Shown here: positions 62,830-64,000 of the stretch, piece after piece | Position numbering within the stretch: the first letter of the stretch is position 1 | How the letters are laid out: every line of letters begins with the position of its first letter | Origin: Bog-473 sp963764305 | Lineage (GTDB): Bacteria; Actinomycetota; Acidimicrobiia; Acidimicrobiales; RAAP-2 | NCBI GenBank assembly: GCA_963764305.1 | Contig: CAVXSD010000006.1 | Coordinates: 760,739-824,738 of the forward strand | Reading direction: 5' to 3' | Length of the DNA stretch: 64,000 nt | The notes under the pieces: generated by a model | What the model saw: only the letters and a program-made list of their open reading frames with translations | Told to the model about the DNA's origin: nothing | Databases searched by the model: none | Position numbers and translations under genes: made by a program

Positions 62830-63314
62830 GCCGAACCACTCCATGTCGCTGCTCCGACGAAGAGATGACCGGCACCCGGGTCTTTGGGTTGCCCTGCCAG
62901 CATCGCCTGGCTCTGGAGAAGGTCGCAACGCGTTCCCGACTCGGCATCACAGGGGACGACCACGAAGCCCTAACGGGCTTCGCATCACATGATGTGACGA
63001 ACAACTGACCGAGCCGTCAAGGCTTCCCCTACGGGCGGCCTCCGGCCGGCCTTGACCGCCCTCTTCGGTTCTCGGTTCTCCCGGGGGCCTACATTGGCGC
63101 GCCCATCGGTCGAGACCTCACCGTCATCGGGGCACGACGAAATGCCAAAGGAGCCTCCGGCACCCCTTGACAAACTGCGCTCCTTCATAGATGACTCAAA
63201 GAGGATTCGTACGGGGGCAGGGCCTCATGGGCAGGACCGCCTCCAGTCAGTCTGCAAACTCCGCTGAGCGGGACCGCTACTGAGCGCCGGCGAAGGAGTC
63301 GGGACGGCTTGCGC

Positions 63315-64000
63315 GTGCTTCGCGAGCCAGCGGAAGGCAATGAGCCCGAAGATTGCCCGAAGGTCCGTGGGATCCCACGAAAATCCCACGGATTCAAGAT
63401 CCACGGTCAAGAGTCGCATGCCTGTTCAGCCTGGGTTGTGGCGCATCATCCCAGCGAGATAGCCAAATCGGTCAAACTCGGTCAGTCCGTAGAGTCCAGT
63501 TGGACGAAACGAATAGGTCTCATAGAGCGCCGGGATAAACCGGCATGGAGAAGGAGATGAGAACGCTCTACGTCGAAGGGGTAGCGACCCACGATGGCCC
63601 CGAGTCATGCGTCGGCGTCCGCAAGGGCGCAGGCGAAGCGTTGGCAGGGGTACGTGCAGGCTGGGTTATTGAGCCGCGAAATCAAGAATCCGGGGTGCCG
63701 ACGCTGTTATGAGAAGCGGAAGGCCACATCGCAGGCGGCGCTATCACGAGCCGTCAGCGAACCCAGCACGGTCTGAGAACCTGAGCATGCACGGAGTCTC
63801 CATGCGCGAGAACCGGGAGATCCCACGCTCGCCCGGCCGGTTGATCGCCGACCGGGCCGCACAGGCAAGGCCAAAGCCGTAATCCTGTGACGTACGAACG
63901 TGGGAAGTCTGACAGCCCCGTAGTACCTGCGAAGCCACCGAACAAGGCCGGGAGACCGGCGGCGGGAGGTGGTGGAGGAAAGGGGGCTGGCCGAGGGGAA
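63315..64000 (+). mobile_element. Group II intron, 5' part (truncated by the window)
   Basis: GCGGAAGGCAATGAGCCCGAAGATTGCCCGAAGGTCCGTGGG and the later GAGAACGCTCTACGTCGAAGGGGTAGCGACCCACGATGGCC stretch match, from memory, the domain I region of a widespread bacterial group II intron class. The 5' end is placed tentatively at GTGC 63315. The translation MRTLYVEGVATHDGP is intron RNA, not a gene. The intron-encoded protein begins near 63887. Confidence 0.7.
63887..64000 (+). CDS. Group II intron reverse transcriptase, N-terminus (partial)
   Basis: From GTG 63887 the frame reads GKSDSPVVPAKPPNKAGRPAA, the characteristic N-terminus of this intron protein class. After GRPAA the usual EVVE.RGLAEGN would need a one-base shift at GGCGGGAGG, so a frameshift may already be present. 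The RT, maturase and any HNH domains lie beyond the window. Confidence 0.55.
   Translation, partial: MTYERGKSDSPVVPAKPPNKAGRPAAGGGGGKGAGRGE

Larger units (their letters stand above)
61496..63194 (+). mobile_element. IS110-family element IV (IS1111-like)
   Basis: 1,699 bp including one GA core. A perfect 14-bp inverted repeat (ATGAAGGAGCGCAG at 61500-61513, its complement at 63175-63188) lies four bases from each end, a hallmark of the IS1111 subgroup. Flanks are ...GGTCTTGA and GACTCAAAG..., so only the GA core is duplicated. It sits in the right end of element III. Confidence 0.85.
60830..63219 (+). mobile_element. IS110-family element III remnant
   Basis: Homology with element II starts at codon ITPQTPAEQ (60830) and continues through the 3' noncoding region to GGGGTCTTGA (61495), then resumes at GACTCAAAGAGGATTCG (63193) to about 63219. 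Everything between is element IV. The left half is lost. The 270 bp to the IS3 end show no gene. Confidence 0.8.

Noticed and set aside
63555..63710. MRTLYVEGVATH... as a protein gene
   Set aside because: It is the intron domain I RNA of a known class and soon hits a stop; its conservation is at RNA level.
35045..64000. attR copy of the tRNA-Lys 3' end
   Set aside because: No second copy of the GGTTCGAATCCCGAG region was found by eye; a computed search is needed.
1..64000. CRISPR array or rRNA
   Set aside because: No regularly spaced 24-40 bp repeats and no conserved rRNA segments were seen.

Overview
The window looks like chromosome of a high-GC actinobacterium. An Acidimicrobiia-like lineage is my best guess: the secreted protein at 3851-6857 ends in six GYW..DGGIFxFGDAxFYGSTG repeats, which I associate with that class, and the region is dense in acyl-CoA and short-chain-dehydrogenase genes. 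I see no rRNA, no CRISPR array and one tRNA.

Positions 1-34,800 are mostly intact metabolic chromosome. They hold an SDR/thioesterase/ureidoglycolate-lyase-like group, a cupin plus D-2-hydroxyacid dehydrogenase pair, and a frameshifted secreted repeat protein. A catabolic block follows (RraA-like, ThuA-like, zinc dehydrogenase, VOC, PEP-mutase-like, RidA, class II aldolase, SDR, aldehyde dehydrogenase). Then come a GH99-like secreted protein facing a GT39-like membrane protein, an acyl-CoA operon (HMG-CoA-synthase-like/OB fusion, SCP2-type thiolase, acyl-CoA dehydrogenase, ferredoxin), and an activation and thiolysis block (acyl-CoA ligase, OB protein, thiolase, acetyl-CoA synthetase, acyl-CoA dehydrogenase). 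Four copies of one palindrome, CCTGACA-N4-TGTCAGG, lie in front of these genes and suggest a shared regulator.

Positions 35,006-about 43,400 hold a tRNA-Lys(CTT) followed by an integrated element: tyrosine integrase, AlpA/Xis-like HTH, DUF3631 helicase, iteron-like repeats, P27-type small terminase and small phage genes, with no large terminase, portal or capsid seen. The layout resembles a phage satellite. Many of its genes carry frameshifts.

Positions 43,400-64,000 are accessory. Four IS110-family elements or remnants (called I-IV here), one IS3 element with a -1 slippery heptamer, and the 5' part of a group II intron are mixed with secreted proteins, a CaiB-like CoA-transferase, an MFS transporter and a lipase. 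The most striking signal is in element IV (61496-63194). Its 3' noncoding region encodes a 12-bp-stem hairpin whose internal loop carries two guide-like strands. They match the two halves of the site the element actually occupies and overlap on the GA core, as expected of a bridge RNA (seekRNA). The same site is present, empty, at 53441-53453 in the right end of element II.
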